Source: a virus
IMG/VR virus record: IMGVR_UViG_3300046692_000202
Location: 1-31,095 of that record
Direction: 5' to 3' (one strand)
Length of the DNA: 31,095 nucleotides
Position 1 is the first letter of the stretch. The number at the start of each line of letters is the position of its first letter. The position numbers were made by a program, and so were the translations under genes. The notes beneath the pieces were generated by a model, which saw only the letters and a list, made by a program, of their open reading frames with translations, did no database searches and was not told the DNA's origin. Positions 1 through 6,073 of this stretch are shown in pieces.

Positions 1-26
1 AGAGCCGGCGCCTTTCTGAAAGGCAC

Positions 27-52
27 AAAAAAGCCCGGCGATTGGCCGGGCT
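27..52 (-). terminator. Intrinsic terminator of the leftward immunity operon
   Basis: An 8-bp perfect stem (32-39 pairing with 45-52, loop GATTG) is followed, reading leftward, by a run of six T on the minus strand (27-32 on the plus strand is all A). It lies just past the stop codon of the leftward gene ending at 55. A second small perfect stem (10-15 with 19-24) lies further downstream. Confidence 0.85.
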
Positions 53-54
53 AT

Positions 55-753
55 TTATTGGGGCTTGTTTTCGGTCTGAGGGGGTTTTGCCTGGTCCCGA
101 GCCTGCATCTCCAGCAAAAGCTTATATGTTGCATCGCTCTGTGCTTTTGCATCGATAATCAGCTTTTCTGTTACTTGTTGCCGCTGAAGGGTGGATTGCC
201 CAGCGTCAAAAAAACCGGTCACCGAGCCTACGATTGTTGAATTGACACCCCAAATCCCAACAACCGTTGCCGCGGCAATAGCAAGTGTCGCCCAGCGTGC
301 ACTGCGGTTCGAGCTTTTCACCTCATCCAATTTTTTATCAAGTCGAACCTCAAATCCGTCAACGGTCTGAGTCATCAGCTTCACAGACGAACTCATCGTA
401 TCGAGTTTTGAATCGATGATCGCATCTCGATCCTCAAGACGTTTGTGCATTGCCTCAAATCGCTCGGTATAGAGCTTATCTCTTGCTTCCTGCTCCCGAC
501 GATACGATTCTGATCTCTTCTCCTCGGTTGACTCCATTCTGTCGATGCGTTTGTCCATCCGGCTTTCAATTGCGGATAAGGTCAGGCTCAATTCTTCGCG
601 CGTGATGTCATTCATGAACAGAGTATCTCTCGCAGAAGAAGGACTGTCATCCGTAGAGTTCGTATCGCTCTGTGGCGGCGCGCGAAACATTGGAGTGATC
701 TTTTCGAAATGGTCCCGTACGGCGTGCGGAGTTTCAAATTTACTCGGATTCAT
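55..753 (-). CDS. Membrane-anchored coiled-coil protein, unknown function
   Basis: A 232-residue protein, last gene of the leftward operon that starts with the repressor. Residues about 50-150 are highly charged (K/E/R/D rich) and read as a long coiled coil. Residues about 154-172 are hydrophobic (ATLAIAAATVVGIWGV) and look like one transmembrane segment. A second helical charged stretch (about 185-232) ends in a proline- and glutamine-rich tail. There is no signal peptide. The start overlaps the end of the upstream zinc-ribbon gene by 14 bases, suggesting translational coupling. Because it is co-directional with the repressor it is probably expressed in the lysogen, which makes a superinfection-exclusion or other lysogenic-conversion role possible, but that is inference. 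I do not recognise a named family. Confidence 0.8.
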   Translation of the reverse strand: MNPSKFETPHAVRDHFEKITPMFRAPPQSDTNSTDDSPSSARDTLFMNDITREELSLTLSAIESRMDKRIDRMESTEEKRSESYRREQEARDKLYTERFEAMHKRLEDRDAIIDSKLDTMSSSVKLMTQTVDGFEVRLDKKLDEVKSSNRSARWATLAIAAATVVGIWGVNSTIVGSVTGFFDAGQSTLQRQQVTEKLIIDAKAQSDATYKLLLEMQARDQAKPPQTENKPQ

Positions 754-1075
754 CGGGAGTCATCTCGTCCAACTCAAGCTGTTCAGGCTCTGGGTTTTCA
801 TCGACCCACCGCTTCACCACTTTTGCAATGTGCTGCCGAATAAATCCGCACTCATTGCAATATATACCAAGAGAATTGACGTACGTGGGATTGGGGCCGT
901 CGCGCATTGGAGTAACCAATCGGTACGTCATTTCAGTATCACCGGATCCAATAACCGTCCAAGCTGCTGAATCGCATGCAGGGCACTTGGATTCAAAGCT
1001 TTTTGCTTCCAAAAAACGAATAAAATCGTCAACAGTGACTGCGTATTTGTGGCGTTTCACACCTTCGTTCGACAT
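740..1075 (-). CDS. Small zinc-ribbon protein, unknown function
   Basis: A 111-residue protein with two CxxC pairs, C31-P-A-C34 and C73-N-E-C76, spaced as in a four-cysteine zinc ribbon. The C-terminus is acidic (EPEQLELDEMTPDESE). It lies 38 bases downstream of the repressor stop and overlaps the following coiled-coil gene by 14 bases, so the three genes probably form one transcript. The start follows an A/G-rich stretch (AATGAGG) about 6 bases upstream. Zinc ribbons of this size bind nucleic acid or protein; nothing in the sequence tells which. The operon position suggests expression from the prophage. Confidence 0.75.
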   Translation of the reverse strand: MSNEGVKRHKYAVTVDDFIRFLEAKSFESKCPACDSAAWTVIGSGDTEMTYRLVTPMRDGPNPTYVNSLGIYCNECGFIRQHIAKVVKRWVDENPEPEQLELDEMTPDESE

Positions 1076-1113
1076 TAGAGCCTCATTAAATTAGCGCGTT
1101 AACGATGGGCGCA

Positions 1114-1968
1114 TCACACAAGATGAGCATTCCAAACGAGCAACACCCGTGCCTGGATGTAGGTCTCGTCTGCCCTAATCGTCTGCGGCGGATGTCTATC
1201 GTTATCGGAAAGCATCTTGATCTGATCATCACCAATCCACTGAAGACGCTTTATGTACAGATGCCCCTCCCAAGAGAACATGTAGATCCCATCGCCGGCG
1301 AACTCTCGGACGCTGACATCGACTAGGAGCGGGTCGCGGTGCTTGATCGTGGGCGCCATCGACTGGCCCCAGCCGGTCACCATCTTGAGGTGGAAGTGCT
1401 CTTTGAACTCGACACCCATCTCGCGCAGGTGCTGGGGGCTGACGCGCACGTCCTGAAACATCTCGGGATAGTCGTGTGGGATCTGACCGCCACCCATTGC
1501 CGCGCGGACATCGTAATGCGCGATCCAGACCTCGTCGCCCATTGCTCCGGGCCGATAGTGGTCAATCTCAATGGCGCCGCCTTCGTCCGCTTCAGCAACT
1601 GCCAGTAGCCGCCGGCGCGCATCTTCAGACAATCCTTTCCCTTGCTTGGCGAGCATGTTCCTAACGATGTCCGCTGCCGATGGGCTTTGATCGCCCGCGG
1701 CGCCGTCAGATAGCTTAGAAAAGCCAGGTTCTTCACCCGCGCCATGCTGCAGCCACTCGATTTTTACGCCTAGGGCATCAGCGATGGCGTTCATCTTTGC
1801 GGGGCCAGGCAACCACTCACCATTGAGCCATTTGCTCGATGCTTTTGGGGTTACCCGAGCTATTTCCGCCAAGCGTGCACCTGCCCCCCATTGATCAATT
1901 CCATGGGCGGACAGGGCCTTTTTAAGGCGCGCTACGAAAGCGGAACGAATATCTTCTATGTGAACCAT
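1114..1968 (-). CDS. CI/LexA-type phage repressor with S24 peptidase domain
   Basis: This 284-residue protein maintains lysogeny by binding operators between itself and the divergent Cro-like gene. The N-terminus (about residues 10-75) is a helix-turn-helix of XRE type, with the recognition region around VTPKASSKWLNGEWLPG. A linker follows, then an S24/LexA-like domain (about 145-284) with the serine in GQS203MAP and the lysine in YIK240R, the usual Ser-Lys dyad. RecA-stimulated self-cleavage after DNA damage is therefore expected from the family; the cleavage bond is not identified (the A-M-G-G stretch at 157-160 is a possible location). I chose the ATG at 1968 because the HTH begins just after it. 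An in-frame ATG at 2013 would add 15 residues but runs into the operator region. Confidence 0.9.
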   Translation of the reverse strand: MVHIEDIRSAFVARLKKALSAHGIDQWGAGARLAEIARVTPKASSKWLNGEWLPGPAKMNAIADALGVKIEWLQHGAGEEPGFSKLSDGAAGDQSPSAADIVRNMLAKQGKGLSEDARRRLLAVAEADEGGAIEIDHYRPGAMGDEVWIAHYDVRAAMGGGQIPHDYPEMFQDVRVSPQHLREMGVEFKEHFHLKMVTGWGQSMAPTIKHRDPLLVDVSVREFAGDGIYMFSWEGHLYIKRLQWIGDDQIKMLSDNDRHPPQTIRADETYIQARVLLVWNAHLV

Positions 1969-1980
1969 TGGTTCAGCATC

Positions 1981-2024
1981 GCATGTCCTTGCATGTACTT
2001 TCAGTTCCGACATAATATGTACCG
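1981..2024. promoter_or_regulatory. Operator region between repressor and cro-like gene
   Basis: The divergent gap is packed with related half-sites: two GCATGT direct repeats (1981-1986 and 1991-1996) that also form CATG-N6-CATG, the perfect palindrome ACATAATATGT (2010-2020), and ATGTAC at 1993-1998 and 2017-2022, 24 bases apart. These are plausible binding sites for the repressor and the Cro-like protein. Which sites bind which protein cannot be told from sequence. Confidence 0.55.
1989..2016 (+). promoter_or_regulatory. Probable early rightward promoter (PR-like)
   Basis: The -10-like CATAAT at 2011-2016 (five of six to consensus) lies 16 bases after a weak -35-like TTGCAT at 1989-1994. 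It would start transcription near 2023, upstream of the Cro-like gene, and it overlaps the operator repeats as expected for a repressor-controlled promoter. Confidence 0.45.
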
Positions 2025-2052
2025 CAAGTTCATATTTGACTCGGAGGGCCTT

Positions 2053-2292
2053 ATGCGGCCGCTCAAGAAATCGATTGATGATGCTGGCGGCGTCCCCGCC
2101 GTGGCCCTGGCCTGCGGGAAAACTCCGAGAGCTATTTACAAGTGGCTGGTGGCTGATGCCTTGCCGCGTACCGAGTACACCGGAGAGACCCAGTACGCAA
2201 AAAAGATCGCAGAGCTGGCAGCTGCGAAGGGTAAGCCGTTCGAGGCCGATTGGCTGCTCGCTGAAGCGCACCCCAAAAAGTCTGCCGCCTAA
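2053..2292 (+). CDS. Cro-like helix-turn-helix regulator
   Basis: A 79-residue protein, divergent from the repressor and first gene of the rightward early operon. Residues about 8-40 (DDAGGVPAVALACGKTPRAIYKWL) form a helix-turn-helix of the YdaS/Cro type, with KTPRAIYKWL as the likely recognition helix. The C-terminus includes ADWLLAEAHPKK, typical of these small phage repressors. The ATG at 2053 is preceded by GGAGGG at 2043-2048. The open frame extends upstream through the operator region, but that part cannot be coding given the promoter. Expected role: repress the repressor promoter and damp early transcription during lytic growth. Confidence 0.85.
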   Translation: MRPLKKSIDDAGGVPAVALACGKTPRAIYKWLVADALPRTEYTGETQYAKKIAELAAAKGKPFEADWLLAEAHPKKSAA

Positions 2293-2358
2293 CCCGCTGA
2301 CCAAATAATCGCCCAAGCCCTACGTGGGCACCACGGAAACAAATTTGAGGTTTTACGA

Positions 2359-2781
2359 ATGGAAGATTTCTTGAGGGCTTGCCACACCACCGTCAAGGAA
2401 AGCGGGGCGGAGGAACTGGCCGGGAAAATGTGCATGGCCCATGTGAGCCTGCTGCAGCGATCGAACCCTGACAACGCAGCCCATCACCTGACTATTGAGC
2501 ATCTGTTCGGGATCCTGCTGCACACCGGCGACATGCGCCCATTGATGACCCTGGCAGATCAGTTCGGTTTTGAATTGATCGCGAAGGTGGCACCGCAGCC
2601 GAAGGCGTTGACTGCCTCGCTCATCCATGTGGGCAAAGAGGTTGCCGATCTGACCATCGCCATCCACGAAGCCCTGGACGACAGCCACGTATCCAGCACT
2701 GAGAAGTTCGAAATTCTCACGGAAATCACGCATGTCCGCGAAAGCCTTGCGGAGTTGGAAAGCTCGGTTAAGGCCGCATGA
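2359..2781 (+). CDS. CII-like phage regulatory protein (PF06892 type)
   Basis: A 140-residue protein that I recognise as the phage regulatory CII/CP76 type common in Pseudomonas prophages, from the opening MEDFLRACHTTVKESGAEEL and the segment HLTIEHLFGILLHTGDMRPL. The first 70 residues carry an HTH-like helical region; the second half (DLTIAIHEALDD..., ending in ESSVKAA) is helical and probably mediates oligomers. By position it follows the Cro-like gene, as cII follows cro in lambda, and it likely activates lysogeny promoters. Its target promoters are not identifiable here. The assignment rests on remembered family sequences, not on a search. Confidence 0.8.
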   Translation: MEDFLRACHTTVKESGAEELAGKMCMAHVSLLQRSNPDNAAHHLTIEHLFGILLHTGDMRPLMTLADQFGFELIAKVAPQPKALTASLIHVGKEVADLTIAIHEALDDSHVSSTEKFEILTEITHVRESLAELESSVKAA

Positions 2782-2792
2782 ATTTCAGGCAC

Positions 2793-2817
2793 AAAAAAGC
2801 CGGGCTGCAACCCGGCT
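2793..2817. terminator. Hairpin, intrinsic terminator after the CII-like gene
   Basis: Arms AGCCGGG (2798-2804) and CCCGGCT (2811-2817) enclose a 6-base loop, 17 bases after the stop of the CII-like gene. Rightward, the tail is only CTTTC, so termination would be partial. Leftward it has a run of six T. The core (GGCACAAAAAAGCC) resembles the hairpin at the left end of the window (22-36). Confidence 0.6.
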
Positions 2818-2850
2818 CTTTCAAAACGATAAAACACTTGAGGGGCCATT

Positions 2851-3549
2851 ATGAACACGATCGTCGCTCCAAGCAATACGGTCACCATGTCGAGCCGTGA
2901 GATCGCCGACCTCACGGGCAAGCACCACCACCACGTTGTCCGCGACATCAAACGCAACCTTGCCGAGCTGAATATCGATGTATCCACTTTTGGATGTATC
3001 TACCGGGACGAGCGCAACCGCGCACAAACCGAATATTTCCTTGGTCACGACCTGGTCATGACCCTACTCACCGGTTACAGCACCCCGCTGCGCCACCGTG
3101 TCGTGACACGTTTGGGCGAACTCGAAAACGTGTCACGACATGTTGTCGCGGTTCCGCAAACTCTCCCTGAGGCCCTAAGGCTCGCAGCTGATCAGGCAGA
3201 ACAAAATCTTCAGCTGCAGGCCGTCATCCAAAAGCAGGCACCAAAGATCGAGGCGCTGAATCGCCTTGCCAATACTCATGGCTCCGTATGCATCACCAGC
3301 GCTGCCAAGCAGCTTGGGGTGGCGCCTCTACGGCTATTCAAGTGGCTGAGTGACAACCGTTGGATTTACCGCCGGACCAGCCACTCCAGTTGGTCTGCAT
3401 TCCAGCCTCGACTTTCGAGCGGTCTGCTCGAGCACAAGCTGGTGAAGGTCGGCGTCGACCGCGAAGAGCTCAAGGTTGTCGAGCAGGTCATGGTCACGCG
3501 CCGCGGTATCACCACCCTGGCCGAACAACTTCAAGGAAACTCGTTGTGA
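2851..3549 (+). CDS. Rha-family phage antirepressor with KilAC domain
   Basis: A 232-residue protein. Residues about 8-95 match the Rha (pRha/phage regulatory) fold: MSSREIADLTGKHHHHVVRD, then TEYFLGHDLVMTLLTGYS and RHRVVTRLGELE. Residues about 130-228 look like a KilAC/ANT DNA-binding domain (SAAKQLGVAPLRLFKWLSDN, RITTLAEQL-like ending). A charged linker joins them. In other phages Rha-KilAC proteins act as antirepressors or interfere with host functions during infection; the exact target here is unknown. The ATG is preceded by GAGGGG. The last four bases overlap a GTG start of the next gene (GTGA), so the two are probably translationally coupled. Confidence 0.88.
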   Translation: MNTIVAPSNTVTMSSREIADLTGKHHHHVVRDIKRNLAELNIDVSTFGCIYRDERNRAQTEYFLGHDLVMTLLTGYSTPLRHRVVTRLGELENVSRHVVAVPQTLPEALRLAADQAEQNLQLQAVIQKQAPKIEALNRLANTHGSVCITSAAKQLGVAPLRLFKWLSDNRWIYRRTSHSSWSAFQPRLSSGLLEHKLVKVGVDREELKVVEQVMVTRRGITTLAEQLQGNSL

Positions 3550-4346
3550 GCGTTCAAGCAATGTCCTGGGCGCTCTCTCTGCCCACCCAATCCCTGAAAG
3601 ACTCGAGCGCGCGCCATGTGCTGTTGTGCCTTGCCAACTACGCCGGCTCGAACGGCGCTGGTGCTTTCCCATCAGCTTCAACTTTGGCTCAAGACACCGG
3701 CCTGTCCGAGCGCACGGTCCGTTACAAGCTGGACGATCTGGAGAAGTTCGGGCTGATCCAGAAGGGTAACCAAGCAATCGCCGCCGTGCACATCGATCGT
3801 CATGACCGCCGTCCAGTCGTCTACGACCTTCAACTAGCGCGGGGTGCAAATCCTGCACCCCGTACAAAACGGGGTGCAGATGACGCAACGGGGTGCAACT
3901 CACAACAGAACGGGGTGCAGCCTGGAACAGAACGGGGTGCAGAGGCTGCACCCAATCCATCACTTAACCATCAAGGAACCGAAGAGCAGCAGCAGCGCGA
4001 GATTGATGATCTGGTTGCCCGGCAAGACCGGGCCGCCATCGAGGACCTGGATCACCGCCAGCGCTTCGCCATGTTCGCCGAGTGGCAGATCCCGGAAAAC
4101 TACATGGCCACCCAGCTGAAGATCGCCGGCCTACCAGGTGAGTCGATAACCGAGGAACTGCTTGCTGGCTTCATGGGCTTCTTCGTCGCCAAGTCATCGA
4201 CCCTCGATACTGCTGCGGGCTGGTGCTTTCGGCTGGCCAACTGGATTAAGCGTGACCGCGTGAAGTCCGCCGCCGCCGCTTCTGCTGACGGCTCAGACGA
4301 GTTTGATGACGACTGCACTGCGTGGATGAGGGAGGGCACCCAATGA
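3546..4346 (+). CDS. Replication initiator, winged-helix with DnaT-like C-terminus (O-like)
   Basis: A 266-residue protein, analogue of lambda O. Residues about 40-75 (PSASTLAQDTGLSERTVRYKLDDLEKFGLI) form a winged helix-turn-helix. Residues about 100-150 are a low-complexity linker encoded by a DNA repeat cluster. Residues about 165-240 (FAEWQIPENYMATQLKIAGL, FVAKSSTLDTAAGWCFRLANWIKRD) resemble the DnaT-type ssDNA-binding/primosome domain. I chose GTG at 3546, which overlaps the upstream stop and has AAGGAA 8-13 bases upstream; ATG at 3561 is the alternative. It is followed with an ATGA overlap by a P-like helicase loader. The gene likely contains the origin it recognises, as lambda O does. 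Confidence 0.85.
   Translation: MSVQAMSWALSLPTQSLKDSSARHVLLCLANYAGSNGAGAFPSASTLAQDTGLSERTVRYKLDDLEKFGLIQKGNQAIAAVHIDRHDRRPVVYDLQLARGANPAPRTKRGADDATGCNSQQNGVQPGTERGAEAAPNPSLNHQGTEEQQQREIDDLVARQDRAAIEDLDHRQRFAMFAEWQIPENYMATQLKIAGLPGESITEELLAGFMGFFVAKSSTLDTAAGWCFRLANWIKRDRVKSAAAASADGSDEFDDDCTAWMREGTQ
3840..3953. repeat. Iteron cluster, putative replication origin
   Basis: The 9-mer CGGGGTGCA occurs five times in direct orientation (3840-3848, 3870-3878, 3889-3897, 3911-3919, 3933-3941) and twice inverted (3854-3862 perfect; 3947-3953 seven bases). Direct copies are 19-30 bases apart, the last three at 22-base spacing, i.e. about two helical turns. The cluster lies within the linker of the initiator gene, exactly where lambda-type origins lie within O. 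It is the only repeat cluster of this density I see in the window. Confidence 0.75.
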
Positions 4347-5038
4347 AAACGGTATCCAACGTAGCAGCCCAAGCGATGACCAAAGCTCGCCACGGCGAAT
4401 TCATCGAGTCGCACTCCGAAGTGTCTGCTCAGGTACAGCAGGATCTGGCTCACGAGACGGGCAAGGTGATCAACCATTTGTTCCGCCAGCTACGATCAAT
4501 CAGGACTGCCTGGCACCAGGCGTGGCCGGACGCGAAGGCCTACAAGGAATCCAAAGCCACTTGGCTGAAGGCGTTCATTGAGAACGGTATTCGCACCCAG
4601 GAGCAGATCGATATCGGCCTGATCCGCTGCCGTGCCGAGCCTTCTGACTTCATCCCGAGCGTCGGCAAGTTCATACAGGGTTGCGTGCCTTCGCCTGAAA
4701 TGCTCAAGCCGCCGCTGCCAAGCGTTGAGGCTGCCTACAAGCAGGCTCTGCGCAACTGCCACCCGACCATGTACGGCGTAGCGAAGTGGTTTCACCCGGC
4801 CGTCTACCACGCAACGGCTGCGGCGGGTTTTAACAGCCTGCCGCTGCTCAGTCGGGAGTTGGGGCTGGCCAGTTTCGAAAAGCGCTATTTGGAGCAGGTC
4901 CGCAAGGTCTGGATGGGTGAGCTGTTGGCGCCTGTGCCGGTAGCTGAACTGCCGCCACCGTCCGAGCGCACTCCCGAAGTTGGCAACCAAGCGCTGGCCG
5001 CTCTACGGGCGATGCGTTCGGGAGGTGCCCGTGCCTGA
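4343..5038 (+). CDS. Replication protein P-like helicase loader
   Basis: A 231-residue protein of the lambda P type (PF06992). The central segment WHQAWPDAKAYKESKATWLKAF and the region FIPSVGKFIQGCVPS are typical of this family, as is HPTMYGVAKWFHPAVYHA in the C-terminal half. It would recruit the host DnaB helicase to the origin bound by the upstream initiator. The ATG at 4343 overlaps the initiator stop (ATGA) and has GGGAGGG at 4330-4336. An in-frame upstream ATG at 4322 lies inside the previous gene and lacks such a site. The C-terminus overlaps the next small gene by 8 bases. Confidence 0.88.
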   Translation: MKTVSNVAAQAMTKARHGEFIESHSEVSAQVQQDLAHETGKVINHLFRQLRSIRTAWHQAWPDAKAYKESKATWLKAFIENGIRTQEQIDIGLIRCRAEPSDFIPSVGKFIQGCVPSPEMLKPPLPSVEAAYKQALRNCHPTMYGVAKWFHPAVYHATAAAGFNSLPLLSRELGLASFEKRYLEQVRKVWMGELLAPVPVAELPPPSERTPEVGNQALAALRAMRSGGARA

Positions 5039-5240
5039 TTCCCGCCTGGCGCCGACCAATCCCGTCGATTACCGATTCGCCGTGCACTGCTGCGCGCACA
5101 AGTTGGACCTGACCGATAAGCCAGATCGCGCCGTAGCGCTCTTCGAGCATCAGGTTCTCGCGTTTCAGTTCGGGCGGGCTATGTGGCCAGAGCATTTCGA
5201 GGTGATCGACGTCATCACCGGGGAGCGGGTATGCGCGTGA
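5031..5240 (+). CDS. Small hypothetical early protein
   Basis: A 69-residue protein (with a GTG start) that I do not recognise. It begins VPDSRLAPTNPVDYRF and contains a basic/aromatic stretch (HKLDLTDKPDRAVALFEHQ, FQFGRAMWPEHFEV). The GTG at 5031 follows GGAGGT at 5021-5026 and overlaps the P-like gene stop by 8 bases. It also overlaps the next gene (ATG at 5231) by 10 bases. Tight packing on both sides argues that it is translated. No membrane segment or metal motif is visible; two adjacent cysteines (HCCAHK) are the only notable residues. Confidence 0.65.
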   Translation: MPDSRLAPTNPVDYRFAVHCCAHKLDLTDKPDRAVALFEHQVLAFQFGRAMWPEHFEVIDVITGERVCA

Positions 5241-5533
5241 CCTCGAAGAAGCTCCGCGCCTCGGCCAATGGGCAGGACTGCACCGTTCGCATGGCGGGCT
5301 TCTGCAACTTCGATCCAGCCACCACCGTGCTTGCTCATCTGCCTTGTGGCCAGAAGGGCATGGGCATGAAGGGCTTCGACACCGTCGCGGTGTACGCGTG
5401 CAGCGCCTGCCACGACGTCATCGACGGCCGCGCCGCCGGCGACATCGATTGGCAGGACATGCCGCGGGCCATCGCCGAAACACATGAGGCCCTGATCCGG
5501 GCCGGAATCCTTACCGTGAAGGGGGCAGCATGA
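5231..5533 (+). CDS. YbcO-like (DUF1364) nuclease-domain protein
   Basis: A 100-residue protein. The opening MRVTSKKLRASANGQDCTVR and the segment MAGFCNFDPATTVLAHLP fit the DUF1364/YbcO family of lambdoid phages. C17, C25, C57, C60 and H61 (ACSACHD) are candidate zinc ligands and H36 (LAHLP) a candidate catalytic or metal residue. YbcO-type proteins are small HNH-like nucleases that sit in the nin region and act in phage recombination; the activity here is inferred from the family. The start at 5231 has GGGAGCGGG upstream. The stop overlaps the ATG of the next tiny gene (ATGA). Confidence 0.82.
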   Translation: MRVTSKKLRASANGQDCTVRMAGFCNFDPATTVLAHLPCGQKGMGMKGFDTVAVYACSACHDVIDGRAAGDIDWQDMPRAIAETHEALIRAGILTVKGAA

Positions 5534-5643
5534 TTGACCCAGAAACCTTGCTCGTACTGATGATCCTGGCCTGCTGGGGTCTCTTCGAAGTGTGCCGCCT
5601 GATTGATCGCCGGCAGCGCCGGGCGCGGGGTGACCGCCGATGA
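5530..5643 (+). CDS. 37-residue membrane peptide
   Basis: A very short gene. The product has one hydrophobic stretch at residues 7-19 (LLVLMILACWGLF) followed by a strongly basic tail (RLIDRRQRRARGDRR), which fits an N-out/C-in single-span membrane peptide. It is joined to both neighbours by ATGA overlaps: its ATG overlaps the YbcO-like stop and its TGA overlaps the ATG of the VRR-NUC gene. This exact fit on both sides is the main evidence that it is real. Function unknown. Confidence 0.65.
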   Translation: MIDPETLLVLMILACWGLFEVCRLIDRRQRRARGDRR

Positions 5644-6071
5644 AGGCGCTTACGCTCAAACCGTTCGCTTCGAAACCGGTGCGCGCCAAATCCATCGACA
5701 GGGAAGGTCTCGAACAGGCCGCTTTGATGGCCGAACTCCGCGCCCGTATGCCAGCCGTTGCCGACCTGATTTATCACGTTCCGAACGGCGGTCATCGTCA
5801 CAAGGCAGTAGCGGCGAAGCTCAAGCAGCAGGGCGTGGTGGCGGGCATTCCTGACCTCGTCCTGACGATGGCCCGCGGCGGGTACTTCGGTCTGTACATC
5901 GAGTTCAAGGCCACCCCGCCGAATGACGCCGCAATCTCGGCCAGCCAGCACGAGCGCATCCGCAAGTTGAACGACCAGGGCTATCTCGCCGTGGTTTGCC
6001 GTGGGCACTTCGACGCGATGGAGCAGATCCGCGCCTACCTGCGTCTCGCTCCTACAGTGGTGGCAGCGTGA
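5640..6071 (+). CDS. VRR-NUC domain nuclease
   Basis: A 143-residue stand-alone VRR-NUC protein. The family's active-site residues are visible: E25 (EQAALM), HVPNGG at 46-51, GIPD72L and E88-F-K90 (YIEFKA), making a PD-(D/E)xK-type metal site. In other phages stand-alone VRR-NUC enzymes act on branched DNA and often replace RusA or endonuclease VII-like resolvases. Its position at the end of the replication/nin-like region fits a role in processing replication or recombination intermediates before packaging. It overlaps the upstream membrane peptide (ATGA) and ends at a GTGA overlap with the possible start of the integrase. Confidence 0.9.
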   Translation: MKALTLKPFASKPVRAKSIDREGLEQAALMAELRARMPAVADLIYHVPNGGHRHKAVAAKLKQQGVVAGIPDLVLTMARGGYFGLYIEFKATPPNDAAISASQHERIRKLNDQGYLAVVCRGHFDAMEQIRAYLRLAPTVVAA

Positions 6072-6073
6072 CT

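Noticed and set aside
1969-2316. Upstream in-frame extension of the repressor to 2316
   Set aside because: It would cover the operators and the divergent Cro-like gene; the HTH starts right after the ATG at 1968.
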